From: Halococcus sediminicola
Lineage (GTDB): Archaea; Halobacteriota; Halobacteria; Halobacteriales; Halococcaceae
Direction of reading: 5' to 3'
Length of the DNA: 64,000 nucleotides
NCBI RefSeq assembly: GCF_000755245.1
Contig: NZ_BBMP01000022.1
Span: 186,001 to 250,000, forward strand
Both the position numbers and the translations under genes were made by a program. Position 1 is the first letter of the stretch, and every line of letters begins with the position of its first letter. Below are positions 25,052 through 33,733 of the stretch, in pieces. Under the pieces are notes generated by a model that made no database searches, had not been told where the DNA came from, and saw only the letters and a program-made list of their open reading frames with translations.

Positions 25052-26922
25052 GCCGCAAGGAGTTCCGTGACCTCGCAGCCCCCGAAGAGGCCCACGCGAC
25101 CATCGCCGACCTTGACGTCGGCGGCGGGAGCGAGATCGTTTCACTCGCCGAGGCGAGCGGGCGCGTACTCGCCGAACGGGTCGATGCCGGCCTCGACGTG
25201 CCGGGGTTCGACCGCTCGGCGCTCGATGGCTACGCGCTCCGCGCGCGGGACACCTTCGGCGCGAGCGAGGGCGACCCCGCCGAGTTTTCGATCGTCGGAA
25301 CCGTCGAGGCGGGCGAGCGCCCGGCGGTCGAAATCGGAAACGAGGAGGCGGTCGAAATCGCTACTGGAGCCGTGATGCCCGACGACGCCGATGCAATGGT
25401 GCCGGTCGAGCGAACCGAAGAAGTCGAGGACGGGTTGCTCGTCCGCACGTCGGTGACGCCGGGCGAGAACGTGATGGCCGCGGGCGCGGACATCGCGGCC
25501 GGCGAGCGCGCGCTCGGTCCCGGGACCCGTCTCACCGCCCGCGAGATCGGCCTGTTGTCGGCGCTCGGCGTCGACGAAGTCCCCGTGCGCGCGAAGCCGC
25601 GGGTCGGCATCGTCTCGACGGGTGACGAACTCGTCCGCCCCGGCGAAGCGGTCGACAGCGGGCGCGGGCAGATCTACGACGTGAACAGCTACACGACGGC
25701 TGCGGGCGTCAAGGAGGCCGGCGGCGAACCCGTCGTCTATCCCCACGCGGGCGACGACATGGACGCGATGGAGCGGGTACTTCGAAAAGCCGCCGACGAG
25801 TGCGACCTCGTGCTCTCGTCGGGGTCGACCTCCGCGAGCGCCGTCGATGTCGTCTATCACGTCATCGACGAGCAGGGCGAGCTGCTGCTGCATGGGGTGG
25901 CGATCAAACCCGGCAAGCCGATGCTCGTCGGCCGGCTGGCGGGGGCGGCGTACGTCGGCCTTCCCGGATACCCGGTCTCGGCGCTGTCGATCTTCCGCAC
26001 GTTCGTCGCACCGGCCATCCGTCGTGCCGCTGGCCAGTCGGAACCCGCAACGGCGACCGTCGAGGCGTGGATGGCGAACCGTGAACGCTACGAGGGCGGT
26101 CGTCGTCGGCTCGTGCCGGTCGGGTTGGTGGCTGACGGTAGCGGGGAGATGCTTGCCTATCCCGTCGACAAGGGCAGCGGCGCGACGACGAGCCTCGTCG
26201 AGGCCGACGGTATCGTCGAGATGCCGGCGGACGTCAACTACCTCGACGAGGGTGAGCGGGTCACAGTAGAACTGTTCTCGCCGGAGGTTCGCCCGCCGAC
26301 GCTGTTCGGCGTCGGCGAGGACGACCCGCTCGTTTCGCGGCTGCTCGACCGTCTCGACCGTCCGCGATATCTCGGACAGGGCAGTCGCGGCGGTCAGCGA
26401 TGGCTGCGCGACGGTGTGGCCGATGTCGCCGTGAGTTCGGTGACCGAGGCGGAGGTCGGTATCGACCTCGGCGGCTGGACGCGCGAGTGGGGATTGGTGG
26501 TACCCGACGGGAATCCCGACGGTGTCGAAGGGCTTGCGGACCTCGTCGATAGGGAGGTGCGCTTCGTCAATCGACCGACCGAATCGGGTCTCCGGACGAG
26601 TCTTGCGAACGCGCTCGCCGACCTCGCCGACGAGCGCGGCGTGGAGCGCCACGAACTCGTCGAGTCCATCGACGGGTTCGAGTTTACCCTCGAAGCCCAC
26701 GAAAGCCCCGCGCGCCGGGTGCTCGCGGGCGACGCGGACGTCGGACTCGGCCTGCGCGCGACGGCTGCGAAACTCGGCTGTGGATTCATCCCAGTTGGGA
26801 GCGAGCGAGTGGCCGTGCTCGCAAACCCCGAGCGCACGGACAAACCAGGTGTCGAAGAACTCGAAGCCGAACTCGACGAGATCGACGACCTGCTCGACGA
26901 GTTGCCCGGCTACGGCCGCTGA
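25048..26922 (+). CDS. moeA: MoeA paralogue with C-terminal periplasmic-binding-like domain
   Basis: The 624-residue protein repeats the MoeA domains in residues 1-405: 'FDRSALDGYALRARDTFGAS', 'TGAVMPDDADAMVPVE', 'VGIVSTGDELVRPGEAVDSG' and 'LPGYPVSALSIFRTFVAPAI'. A further about 220 residues hold a PBP-like domain ('LVSRLLDRLDR', 'QGSRGGQRWLRDGVADVAVSSV', 'GWTREWGLVVPDGNPDG', 'VRFVNRPTESGLRT') of the kind fused to MoeA in archaea. That domain may sense molybdate or tungstate or a pterin ligand. The gene starts in a 4-base overlap with the first moeA, so both are produced together. Possible specialisation of the copies for Mo and W is inference. Confidence 0.93.
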   Translation: MSRKEFRDLAAPEEAHATIADLDVGGGSEIVSLAEASGRVLAERVDAGLDVPGFDRSALDGYALRARDTFGASEGDPAEFSIVGTVEAGERPAVEIGNEEAVEIATGAVMPDDADAMVPVERTEEVEDGLLVRTSVTPGENVMAAGADIAAGERALGPGTRLTAREIGLLSALGVDEVPVRAKPRVGIVSTGDELVRPGEAVDSGRGQIYDVNSYTTAAGVKEAGGEPVVYPHAGDDMDAMERVLRKAADECDLVLSSGSTSASAVDVVYHVIDEQGELLLHGVAIKPGKPMLVGRLAGAAYVGLPGYPVSALSIFRTFVAPAIRRAAGQSEPATATVEAWMANRERYEGGRRRLVPVGLVADGSGEMLAYPVDKGSGATTSLVEADGIVEMPADVNYLDEGERVTVELFSPEVRPPTLFGVGEDDPLVSRLLDRLDRPRYLGQGSRGGQRWLRDGVADVAVSSVTEAEVGIDLGGWTREWGLVVPDGNPDGVEGLADLVDREVRFVNRPTESGLRTSLANALADLADERGVERHELVESIDGFEFTLEAHESPARRVLAGDADVGLGLRATAAKLGCGFIPVGSERVAVLANPERTDKPGVEELEAELDEIDDLLDELPGYGR

Positions 26923-26940
26923 AGGGCCGGGCGGCGGCCG

Positions 26941-27172
26941 GTTGCGGTGCGGCGCGGGGTCTCGGCGGATGAAGGGCGAGCGACCGAACGGATGTGAGGG
27001 AGCGAGGGCTTCTGTGGTGCTGTGCGAGGAGTGCCCGCGCGAGTGGAACGAGCGCGGTTCGCCGCGAGCGACCGCAGGGAGCGAGCAGGAGTTTTTGATA
27101 AGCGTTTTTACGAGGGGTTGACCGAGCACCGCAGGCGCGAGGGAGTACCCTCTGTAAAAAAGTGGATGCTTA
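26941..27172. repeat. Dispersed repeat A, copy 1, ending in a T-rich terminator of ilvE
   Basis: About 230 bases align with 37427-37651. Shared blocks include GAGGGAGCGAGGGCTTCTG (copy 2: TAGGGAGCGAGGGCTTCTG), GAGCGACCGCAGGGAGCGA, GGAGTTTTT and AAAAAAGTGGRTGCTTA. The last block includes the reverse complement of the ilvE stop codon, so on the minus strand ilvE reads TAA then GCATCCACTTTTTTAC, a run of T typical of archaeal transcription termination. No gene lies inside. Confidence 0.75.
27154..27169 (-). terminator. T-rich terminator of ilvE
   Basis: Directly after the ilvE stop the minus strand continues GCATCCACTTTTTTAC. Runs of T are the usual intrinsic termination signal of archaea, and the same sequence follows the aconitase gene. 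Confidence 0.6.
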
Positions 27173-28102
27173 CGGATAGAGGAACCACTCGTCGTAGTCG
27201 TCGGTCCAGCGCTCGACGACTTCGAAGAACGTCGATTGGATGGCTTCAGTGACGGGACCCCGCTCGCCCGCGCCGACGGTGACGTCGTCGACAGAGCGGA
27301 TGGGCGTGATCTCGGCGGCGCTCCCGGTGAAAAAGAGTTCGTCGGCAGTGTAGAGTTCGCCGCGGCTGATGGCCGCTTCGTCGTGGACCGTGTAGCCGAG
27401 GTCCTCGGCGAGCGTGATGGCCGTCCGGCGGGTGATACCGTCGAGAATGCTCTCGGCGAGACCGGGCGTGTAGATCTCGCCGTCGTTGACGAGGAAGATG
27501 TTCTCGCCGGGACCTTCGGCGACGTTGCCCTCCTTGTTCAGGACGATGGCCTCGACGTAGCCATTCCTCCGGGCTTCCTCGCCGGCGAGCATCGAATTGA
27601 CGTACAATCCTGTCGTCTTCGCGTTCGTCGGAATCTGGCTGGAGGCGTGTTTGCGCCACGACGAGACCATCACGTCGACACCCTCTTCGAGCGCTTCCTC
27701 GCCGAGGTAGGTGCCCCACGGCCAGCAGGCGATGGCGGTGTTGGTGGGACAGTCCCCGGGGCTCACGCCCAGGCTGTTGTAGCCGTAGTAGGCGATGGGA
27801 CGGATGTAACACGACTGGAGGTCCTGCCGGTCGATGAGTTCGAGGGTGGCCTCGGTGAGTTCCTCGCGCGAGTGGTCGATCTCCATGTCGTAGGGCTTCG
27901 CGGAGTTGTAGAACCTGTCGAGGTGTTCGTCCCAGCGGAAGATGGCCGGACCTTCCTCGGTGTCGTAACACCGGACGCCCTCGAAGATGCCCGAGCCGTA
28001 GTGCAGTCCGTGAGTGAGCACGTGCACCTGGGCATCCTCCCAGTCGACGAACTCGCCATCCATCCATATCGTGTCGACGTCCATGTCCTCGAAGCCGCTC
28101 AT
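27170..28102 (-). CDS. ilvE: Branched-chain amino acid aminotransferase
   Basis: The 310-residue class IV PLP enzyme moves amino groups between branched-chain 2-oxo acids and glutamate, the last step of Val, Leu and Ile synthesis. Motifs seen: 'HGLHYGSGIFEGVRCYDTE' near residue 31, 'SCYIRPIAYYGYNSLGV' near 98, the PLP-lysine region 'IPTNAKTTGLYVNSMLAGEEA' near 155 and 'EGPGENIFLVNDG' near 195. Length matches the family. ATG 28102 has a minus-strand TTTAAG element about 26 bases before it. Its 3' end borders dispersed repeat A. Confidence 0.95.
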   Translation of the reverse strand: MSGFEDMDVDTIWMDGEFVDWEDAQVHVLTHGLHYGSGIFEGVRCYDTEEGPAIFRWDEHLDRFYNSAKPYDMEIDHSREELTEATLELIDRQDLQSCYIRPIAYYGYNSLGVSPGDCPTNTAIACWPWGTYLGEEALEEGVDVMVSSWRKHASSQIPTNAKTTGLYVNSMLAGEEARRNGYVEAIVLNKEGNVAEGPGENIFLVNDGEIYTPGLAESILDGITRRTAITLAEDLGYTVHDEAAISRGELYTADELFFTGSAAEITPIRSVDDVTVGAGERGPVTEAIQSTFFEVVERWTDDYDEWFLYP

Positions 28103-28198
28103 ACCCCGAAATCGTCGGGTGGCGTCTTAAATCCACGAGTGTCGGTTGGCCCAACGTTTGCCGCTCCACGTCGATACCCTGAGATAATTATACCGCGG

Positions 28199-28208
28199 CG
28201 TTTAATTA
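28199..28208 (+). promoter_or_regulatory. TATA-like element of nhaC
   Basis: CGTTTAATTA stands 24-33 bases before the ATG at 28232, the spacing expected for a leaderless transcript. Just upstream is a second AT-rich stretch (ATAATTATAC, 28184-28193). Confidence 0.55.
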
Positions 28209-28231
28209 CCGCGAGAAATTACTCGGCGTCG

Positions 28232-29668
28232 ATGAACGACTTCGCTCCCCTCGCCTACGAGGACATCGCGCCGTCGCAGCGGCCGAGCCTCGCCGAGGCG
28301 CTCGTGCCGGTCGCCGCGGTCGTCCTCGCCCTCGGCATCGGGTCGGGCTATCTCGGTCTCGCACCGCACGGGCCGTTGCTGTGGGCCATCGTCTTCACGG
28401 GGTTGTTCGCCCGCTACCGACTCGGCTACGACTGGGAAGCACTCTACGACGCCGCCGCGAGCGGCCTGCGGATGGGCTTACAGGCGATTCTCATCCTGTT
28501 CGTCATCTACGGTCTCATCGCCACGTGGACGAGCGCCGGCACGATTCCGGGCCTGATGTACTACGGTCTCGGCCTGCTCACGCCGACGATATTCCTGCCG
28601 GTGACCGCCGTGCTCGCGGCGGTCGTGGCCTTCGCGGTCGGCTCCTCGTGGACCACGGTGGGAACGCTCGGGGTGGCGTTCATCGGCATCGGCGAGGGAC
28701 TCGGGGTCGCCGCCCCGATGACCGCTGGCGCAGTCGTTTCGGGGGCTTACGCCGGCGACAAGCAGAGTCCGCTCTCGGACACGACGAACCTCGCGGCCGC
28801 CATCACCGACACGGACCTCTACGATCACATCCGGGCGATGCGCTTCGGTACCGCGGTCGCGTTCGGTCTCTCGGTGCTCGCCTACGCCGGCCTCGGTGCG
28901 GTCGTCATCGACGGTGCCGGCGCGAACGCCGCGGCCATCAGCGACCCGCTCGCGGCGACCTATGCCCTTGGACCGCTCGTCTTCCTTCCACTGGTCGTGA
29001 CGTTCGGTCTCGCCATCTACGGGGTTCCGGCGCTGCCGGCGCTGCTGGCGGGCGTCTTTTCGGGCGTGTTCACCACGATCCTCGCACAGGGCGCGTCGTT
29101 CACGCAGGCGTGGGACATGTTCTTGAACGGCACAGCTCCAAAGACGGGCAGCGAAGTCGTCAATGGCCTGCTCACGACGGGCGGCATCACCGGCTCGGCG
29201 TGGACCATCGCGGTCGTCGTCGCGGCGCTTTCGTTGGGAGGATTGCTCGAACGCACCGGTATCCTCGCGGTACTGGCTCACCGCCTCGCGGCAGCCATCG
29301 ACTCGCCCGGCTCGCTGGTCGCCGGTACCGGCGTCGCCGCGCTGGCGACCAACGCCGTCACCGCCCAGCAGTACATGAGCATCGTCGTCCCCGGACTCAG
29401 CCTGCGAGGCCTCTACGACGAGTATGACCTCGATACGACCGCGCTCTCGCGGGCGGTCGAAGCCGCCGGCACGCCCTCCGGACCGCTCTTCCCGTGGCAC
29501 GCCGGCGCGGTCTACATGGCCGGCGTGCTCGGGTTCGCCACGTCGTGGGCGTTCGTGCCCTACTACTTCTTCGGCTTTCTCTCGCCGGCCGTGCTGTTCG
29601 TGATGGCCTATACGGGTCGCGGCACCGACCAGCGCACCCGGACGAACGCGGTAGCGGCCAACGACTAA
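28232..29668 (+). CDS. nhaC: NhaC family Na+/H+ antiporter
   Basis: The 478-residue protein has about eleven to twelve membrane segments. 'GSSWTTVGTLGVAFIGIGEGLG' near residue 148 and 'SGAYAGDKQSPLSDTTNLA' near residue 172 are conserved NhaC blocks, with the acidic residues that bind cations. The C-terminal half contains 'TNAVTAQQYMSIVVPG' and 'TPSGPLFPWHAGAVY', also typical. NhaC exchangers expel sodium, important in a halophile. The start at 28232 is set by the TATA-like element; a much longer open frame upstream is antisense to ilvE and was dismissed. Confidence 0.94.
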   Translation: MNDFAPLAYEDIAPSQRPSLAEALVPVAAVVLALGIGSGYLGLAPHGPLLWAIVFTGLFARYRLGYDWEALYDAAASGLRMGLQAILILFVIYGLIATWTSAGTIPGLMYYGLGLLTPTIFLPVTAVLAAVVAFAVGSSWTTVGTLGVAFIGIGEGLGVAAPMTAGAVVSGAYAGDKQSPLSDTTNLAAAITDTDLYDHIRAMRFGTAVAFGLSVLAYAGLGAVVIDGAGANAAAISDPLAATYALGPLVFLPLVVTFGLAIYGVPALPALLAGVFSGVFTTILAQGASFTQAWDMFLNGTAPKTGSEVVNGLLTTGGITGSAWTIAVVVAALSLGGLLERTGILAVLAHRLAAAIDSPGSLVAGTGVAALATNAVTAQQYMSIVVPGLSLRGLYDEYDLDTTALSRAVEAAGTPSGPLFPWHAGAVYMAGVLGFATSWAFVPYYFFGFLSPAVLFVMAYTGRGTDQRTRTNAVAAND

Positions 29669-30348
29669 CGGAGGGCGTCGAGGAGGTCGCGTCCCTCGAC
29701 GTACACGAGTCCGTTGCGCTCGGCGTAGGCCTGCGCGCCCGCCGGCGAGAGCGCCCCGCCGGCGTCGTCGAGCATCTCACAGACGACGACCGCCGGCGAT
29801 CGGTCGGCCACGTCGGCCAGTGCGAGTGCGAGTTCGGTGTGGCCGCGGCGGTCGGCTACGCCATCGGCAGCCCCACGGAGCAGATGGACGTGTCCAGGGG
29901 CACGGAACTCGTCGGCGAAATCGGTCTCGTCGGGTGCGGCAGCTGCACGACCGAGCGCGGTGATGGTCTTCGATCTATCGTCGTCGGTGATACCCGTGTA
30001 GGTGTCACGGTGGTTCACCGTCAGCGAGAACGACGACCGGTCGCCGTAGCTCAGTTTCCCCCCGTCGGCCGCGGGGTGGTCGATCGCCTCGCGGGCGAAC
30101 GGGAGATCGAACGCCCGTGCCACGCTATCGGAAAGCGCGACACAGACCAGTCCGCCGGCGTCGTTGCGCAGGCGTGCGAGCGCGTCAGGCGTGACCGCGC
30201 TGGCGGGATAGACGAGGTCGGTCTCGCCCTCGCGGTCGGCAGCGTCGTGAATCAAAACTGGTTCGCCCGCGGCCAGCGCCTCGATCGCGCGCTCGACCGG
30301 CTCCGCGCTCCCGTGATCGACCGCGTGGTCGCTCGTTCGCGAGGTCAC
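29665..30348 (-). CDS. ribB: 3,4-dihydroxy-2-butanone 4-phosphate synthase
   Basis: The 227-residue enzyme converts ribulose 5-phosphate to the four-carbon unit of riboflavin. The signature '[19 protein letters not shown]' near residue 31 has the acidic DxxxREGETD magnesium site, '[26 protein letters not shown]' (shown here in part) follows, and 'GHVHLLRG' and '[11 protein letters not shown]' come after. GTG at 30348 is the start and overlaps the rbkR stop by 4 bases. The 3' end overlaps nhaC by 4 bases. Confidence 0.95.
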   Translation of the reverse strand: MTSRTSDHAVDHGSAEPVERAIEALAAGEPVLIHDAADREGETDLVYPASAVTPDALARLRNDAGGLVCVALSDSVARAFDLPFAREAIDHPAADGGKLSYGDRSSFSLTVNHRDTYTGITDDDRSKTITALGRAAAAPDETDFADEFRAPGHVHLLRGAADGVADRRGHTELALALADVADRSPAVVVCEMLDDAGGALSPAGAQAYAERNGLVYVEGRDLLDALR

Positions 30349-31049
30349 GGTGCCACCTCGATACGCACGGTGATGGAATCCTCGTCGTCGAGTCCGAGTT
30401 CCTCACGGAGTTTTGCGGGGGCGATGACTTCGAGTTTGTCCTCGTCGTGGTGGGTGCGTTCGGGCGCGATGACGTGCGCGCGGTCGTACTCCGCTTCCCC
30501 ACTCAGCACGGTCGCGGGATAGCAAAACGCCGGCCCGTAGGTGCGCTCGTCGTCCTCCCAGCCGTCGATTTTCACGGGTGTGGCGGCGTCGAGCGCCGTG
30601 CGCGCTCTGGTGCTCTCGGCGGCGAGCGAGACGTTGAGCGTGCCGGGAAACGGCTCGTAGCCCAGTCGCTCCTCGAACTGGGCCATGTAGCCGGGGAGCG
30701 AGATGTAGTGGCGGCCCTCGCCCATCCCGCTCGTCACAGTCCCATCGAGTTCCACGGTCATCTCCTCCTCGAACAGCCGTCGGTAGTCGGCGTATTCGGC
30801 CCGGAGCGCACGCTCGCCGGCATCCGTCACCGCGACCCACTGGCCGTCGGCGACGGTCTCGCGGGCGAGGAAGCCGGTATCGTCGAGATGCTGGAGGCGT
30901 CTGGAGGCGGTCTGGTTCGAGGCGTCGAGGTCGGCCGCGAGGTTCGCACACGAGATCTTGATGTCGCCGCCGAGCGCGCCGTCGAGCGCGAGCAGCTTGA
31001 GCGTGGCGAGTTCGTCGTTGCCAACTGTACCCTCGGTTGCCATCGACAT
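30345..31049 (-). CDS. rbkR: RbkR: winged-helix regulator fused to CTP-dependent riboflavin kinase
   Basis: The 234-residue protein has an N-terminal winged helix (about residues 12-85: '[22 protein letters not shown]', '[21 protein letters not shown]') and a C-terminal archaeal riboflavin kinase domain: '[19 protein letters not shown]' near residue 107, '[14 protein letters not shown]' near 127 and a C-terminal '[18 protein letters not shown]'. The kinase uses CTP to make FMN. The fused form is known in archaea as RbkR, which both senses and makes flavin and controls riboflavin genes. ribB follows in a 4-base overlap. ATG 31049 is favoured; ATG 31043 is possible. Confidence 0.93.
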   Translation of the reverse strand: MSMATEGTVGNDELATLKLLALDGALGGDIKISCANLAADLDASNQTASRRLQHLDDTGFLARETVADGQWVAVTDAGERALRAEYADYRRLFEEEMTVELDGTVTSGMGEGRHYISLPGYMAQFEERLGYEPFPGTLNVSLAAESTRARTALDAATPVKIDGWEDDERTYGPAFCYPATVLSGEAEYDRAHVIAPERTHHDEDKLEVIAPAKLREELGLDDEDSITVRIEVAP

Positions 31050-31070
31050 GCATCGACAGAGCGGACCGGC

Positions 31071-31090
31071 CCGGATAAGCATACCGGATA
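31071..31090. promoter_or_regulatory. Direct repeat CCGGATA over the rbkR promoter, candidate operator
   Basis: CCGGATA occurs at 31071-31077 and again at 31084-31090, 13 bases apart, and overlaps the minus-strand TATA-like GCTTATCC about 28 bases before the rbkR start. GGATGGATAA follows at 31093-31102. Given that RbkR proteins control their own operons, this is a candidate autoregulatory site. Confidence 0.45.
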
Positions 31091-31239
31091 TAGGATGGAT
31101 AACAAAATCGTGATGGTCGAGTGGTGGTCGGATGGTGCTTGGAGAGACGTCGGGCCGGCGACGGTAAATCCCTCGGCTTCCGGCAGCGAAACGTGCACCC
31201 ATCCGATCTCCTCGAACCGCCTCCGTTCGAACCCAACAC

Positions 31240-31247
31240 GCATTTAG
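31240..31247 (+). promoter_or_regulatory. TATA-like element of argS
   Basis: CATTTAGC lies 23-30 bases before the argS ATG at 31270, consistent with a leaderless start. Confidence 0.45.
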
Positions 31248-31269
31248 CGGGAGCCACGGAAGCCGAGGT

Positions 31270-33018
31270 ATGTTCCTCTCCCTTCGCACCGACGTCGCCG
31301 GGGCGCTGTCGGACGCACTCGCCACGCTCGACGTCGAGACGACCGACCCCGGCATCGAGGACCCCCCAGAGAGCGTCGATGCCGTCCTCGCCTCCAGCGT
31401 GGCCTTTCGGTTGGCTGCCGAGGTGGGTGCGCCGCCGCCACAAATCGCCGGCGACCTCGCCGCAGCAATCGACCCCTCGGCGTACGACTACATCGGCGAG
31501 GTTTCACAGGAAGGTCCGTACGTCAACTTCCATCCCTCGCAGGCCTACTACGACGATACCCTACAGACGGCCGGCGGCGAGGGGTTCGGCCGGCTCGATC
31601 GGAAGGACGAGACGGTCGTCGTCGAGCACACGAGCGCGAACCCCACTGGTCCCGTGCACGTCGGTCGGGCACGCAACCCCATCGTCGGCGACGCGCTCGC
31701 GAACGTGCTCGACTTTGCTGGGTACGACGTCTCGCGCCACTACTACGTCAACGACGCCGGCCGGCAGATGGCCGTGTTCACGTGGGCCTACGAGACCTTC
31801 GAGGAGAGCGATCTCCCCGAACCGGCGCGCGACAGGGGCGATTACGACCTCGTACGCTACTACCGCAAGGGCAACGAGTTTCTGGAGGAAGCAAGCGAAG
31901 CCGAACAGCGAGCCGTCGAGACCGAAATCAGCGCGATCCTCGAAGGACTCGAAGCGGGCGACGAGGCGACCTATGACCGGGTAAACGAGGTCGTCGAGGG
32001 TGTGCTCTCGGGGATGCGCGAGTCGCTCTCTCGCCTGCCCGTGGATTTCGACGAGTTCGTGAAGGAAACACGATTCATCCGCGACGGCTCGACGGAGGAC
32101 CTCGTTTCACGGCTCAAAGAGACCGACTATGCGGTTTACGAGGAGGATGCGTGGCAGCTCGATCTGCCGAGCTTCGAGAAGAATCTGGTCTTTCTGCGCT
32201 CCGATGGAACCAGTCTTTACACGACGCGCGACTTGGCCCACCACGAGTGGAAGTTCGCCAACTTCGACCACGCCGTCACCGTGTTGGGAGAGGACCACAA
32301 ACTGCAGGCCGAACAGCTCCGCGAAACCCTCGATATTCTCGGCAACGACATCGACAAACTGGATTCGGTCTACTACTCGTGGATCAACCTCCCCGAGGGC
32401 GGGATGAGCACCCGCGAGGGCACCGGCGTCGACCTCGACGACCTGCTCGACGAATCCATCGAGCGCGCCCGCGAGGAGGTCCAGTCCCGCCTCGATACGC
32501 GGATCCGCGACGACGAACTCGACGACGGGGACGTGGCGCGCATCGCTCGCCAGGTTGGCATCGGCGCGGTGCGCTACGACATCGTGGCCAAACAGCCCGC
32601 GAAGTCGATCACCTTCGAGTGGGAGCGCGCGCTCGATTTCGAGGCCCAGAGCGCGCCGTACGTCCAGTACGTCCACGCGCGGACCTGCGGAATCCTCGAC
32701 GAAGCCGAGGGGATCGACGAGATTCCAGAAACCGTCGACGCGAGCCAGCTCACGACCGACGCGGAGCGTGAATTGCTCGAAGTCGTCGCCCGGTTCCCGG
32801 CGGTCGTCGAGCGCGCGGCCGACGAACTCGCCCCCCACGTGGTGGCGACCTACACGCGCACGTTCGCCGAGGCGTTCAACGCCTTCTATCGCGAGTGTCC
32901 GGTGCTCTCGGCCGAGGGTGAGGTGCGCAGACAGCGCCTCGCGCTCGTGGCTGCCGCGCGACGGACGGTTGCGAACGCGCTCGGGCTACTCGGCGTCGCC
33001 GCACCCGAATCGATGTAG
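31270..33018 (+). CDS. argS: Arginyl-tRNA synthetase
   Basis: The 582-residue class I enzyme charges tRNA-Arg. An N-terminal Add-1-like domain (about 1-105) recognises the tRNA. The HIGH motif is '[17 protein letters not shown]' near residue 120. 'YVNDAGRQM' and '[20 protein letters not shown]' are family blocks. The KMSKS loop appears as '[12 protein letters not shown]' near residue 377, without the final lysine, as in many ArgRS. The C-terminal anticodon-binding DALR region includes '[13 protein letters not shown]'. Length is normal. Confidence 0.96.
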   Translation: MFLSLRTDVAGALSDALATLDVETTDPGIEDPPESVDAVLASSVAFRLAAEVGAPPPQIAGDLAAAIDPSAYDYIGEVSQEGPYVNFHPSQAYYDDTLQTAGGEGFGRLDRKDETVVVEHTSANPTGPVHVGRARNPIVGDALANVLDFAGYDVSRHYYVNDAGRQMAVFTWAYETFEESDLPEPARDRGDYDLVRYYRKGNEFLEEASEAEQRAVETEISAILEGLEAGDEATYDRVNEVVEGVLSGMRESLSRLPVDFDEFVKETRFIRDGSTEDLVSRLKETDYAVYEEDAWQLDLPSFEKNLVFLRSDGTSLYTTRDLAHHEWKFANFDHAVTVLGEDHKLQAEQLRETLDILGNDIDKLDSVYYSWINLPEGGMSTREGTGVDLDDLLDESIERAREEVQSRLDTRIRDDELDDGDVARIARQVGIGAVRYDIVAKQPAKSITFEWERALDFEAQSAPYVQYVHARTCGILDEAEGIDEIPETVDASQLTTDAERELLEVVARFPAVVERAADELAPHVVATYTRTFAEAFNAFYRECPVLSAEGEVRRQRLALVAAARRTVANALGLLGVAAPESM

Positions 33019-33048
33019 GCCAGCGCTGCTAGTGAACAATCCAGGATC

Positions 33049-33663
33049 CTATTCGCCGCGAACGAACGCGTCGAGTTCGTCGGCCGAGAGGAACCCCGTC
33101 TCAGTGCGGCCGTCCGCGACGAACGTCGGGACGTCCGTGACACCGCTGTGACGCGCGTCGGCGAAGCGTTCGGCGAGTCGCTCGCGAGACTCGTCGTCGG
33201 CGAGGACGCCGTGAACGGTATCCGCCTCGATACCGACGCTTGACGCCACGTCGGCCAAGACGTCCTCGTTGTCGATGTCGCGGCCGTCCTCCCACAGCGC
33301 CGCGAACAGCGCACCGTCGAGGGCCACCCACCGGTCGGGATGGTCGTTTTTGACGGAGAGCGACACCAGCTGTGCGTCGTGTGAATCGACCTTCGGGACG
33401 GTATCGGGGGCGAGCATCTCGCTCGCGTCGTGTTCCGCTCGCAGTTGCTCGATGGGCTGTGCGACTTGCTCGGGGTAGCCCATCCCGCCCTCGATGTCGC
33501 CGTTCGCGTCGCGGCTGTCGCCACGGAGGTCGTAGGGCCGCCAGTCGACGACCAGCGGTTCCTCGCGCATCCCTCGATACCGTTCGAGGGAGCGATGGGT
33601 GAGATAGCAAAACGGGCAGGCGTAGTCGGCGTATTCGCGAAGCGTCGCTCTGTGATCGGCCAT
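33049..33663 (-). CDS. DsbA/FrnE family thioredoxin-fold oxidoreductase
   Basis: The 204-residue cytoplasmic protein has the active-site CPFC at residues 16-19 after 'LREYADYA', a helical insertion typical of DsbA/FrnE ('PIEQLRAEHDASEML', 'LFAALWEDGRDIDNEDVLADVA') and the cis-proline segment 'GVTDVPTFVADGR' near residue 173. No signal peptide is present. Such proteins catalyse dithiol-disulfide exchange or isomerisation; the partner is not known. The 'HSGVTDVPTFV' block confirms the thioredoxin fold. Confidence 0.9.
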   Translation of the reverse strand: MADHRATLREYADYACPFCYLTHRSLERYRGMREEPLVVDWRPYDLRGDSRDANGDIEGGMGYPEQVAQPIEQLRAEHDASEMLAPDTVPKVDSHDAQLVSLSVKNDHPDRWVALDGALFAALWEDGRDIDNEDVLADVASSVGIEADTVHGVLADDESRERLAERFADARHSGVTDVPTFVADGRTETGFLSADELDAFVRGE

Positions 33664-33733
33664 ACACGGGGTACGGCCGCGACGGTATATGTGTCCCCCG
33701 ACCCCGACGGGTGTTCGTCCCCGAATCGACCCT

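Noticed and set aside
25141-27129. 662-codon minus-strand frame opposite the second moeA
   Set aside because: Antisense shadow of a well-supported gene; it extends into repeat A, and its composition is typical of a reversed acidic protein.
31114-31248. 44-codon frame between rbkR and argS
   Set aside because: It ends inside the argS promoter, has no family likeness, and no TATA element at the proper distance.
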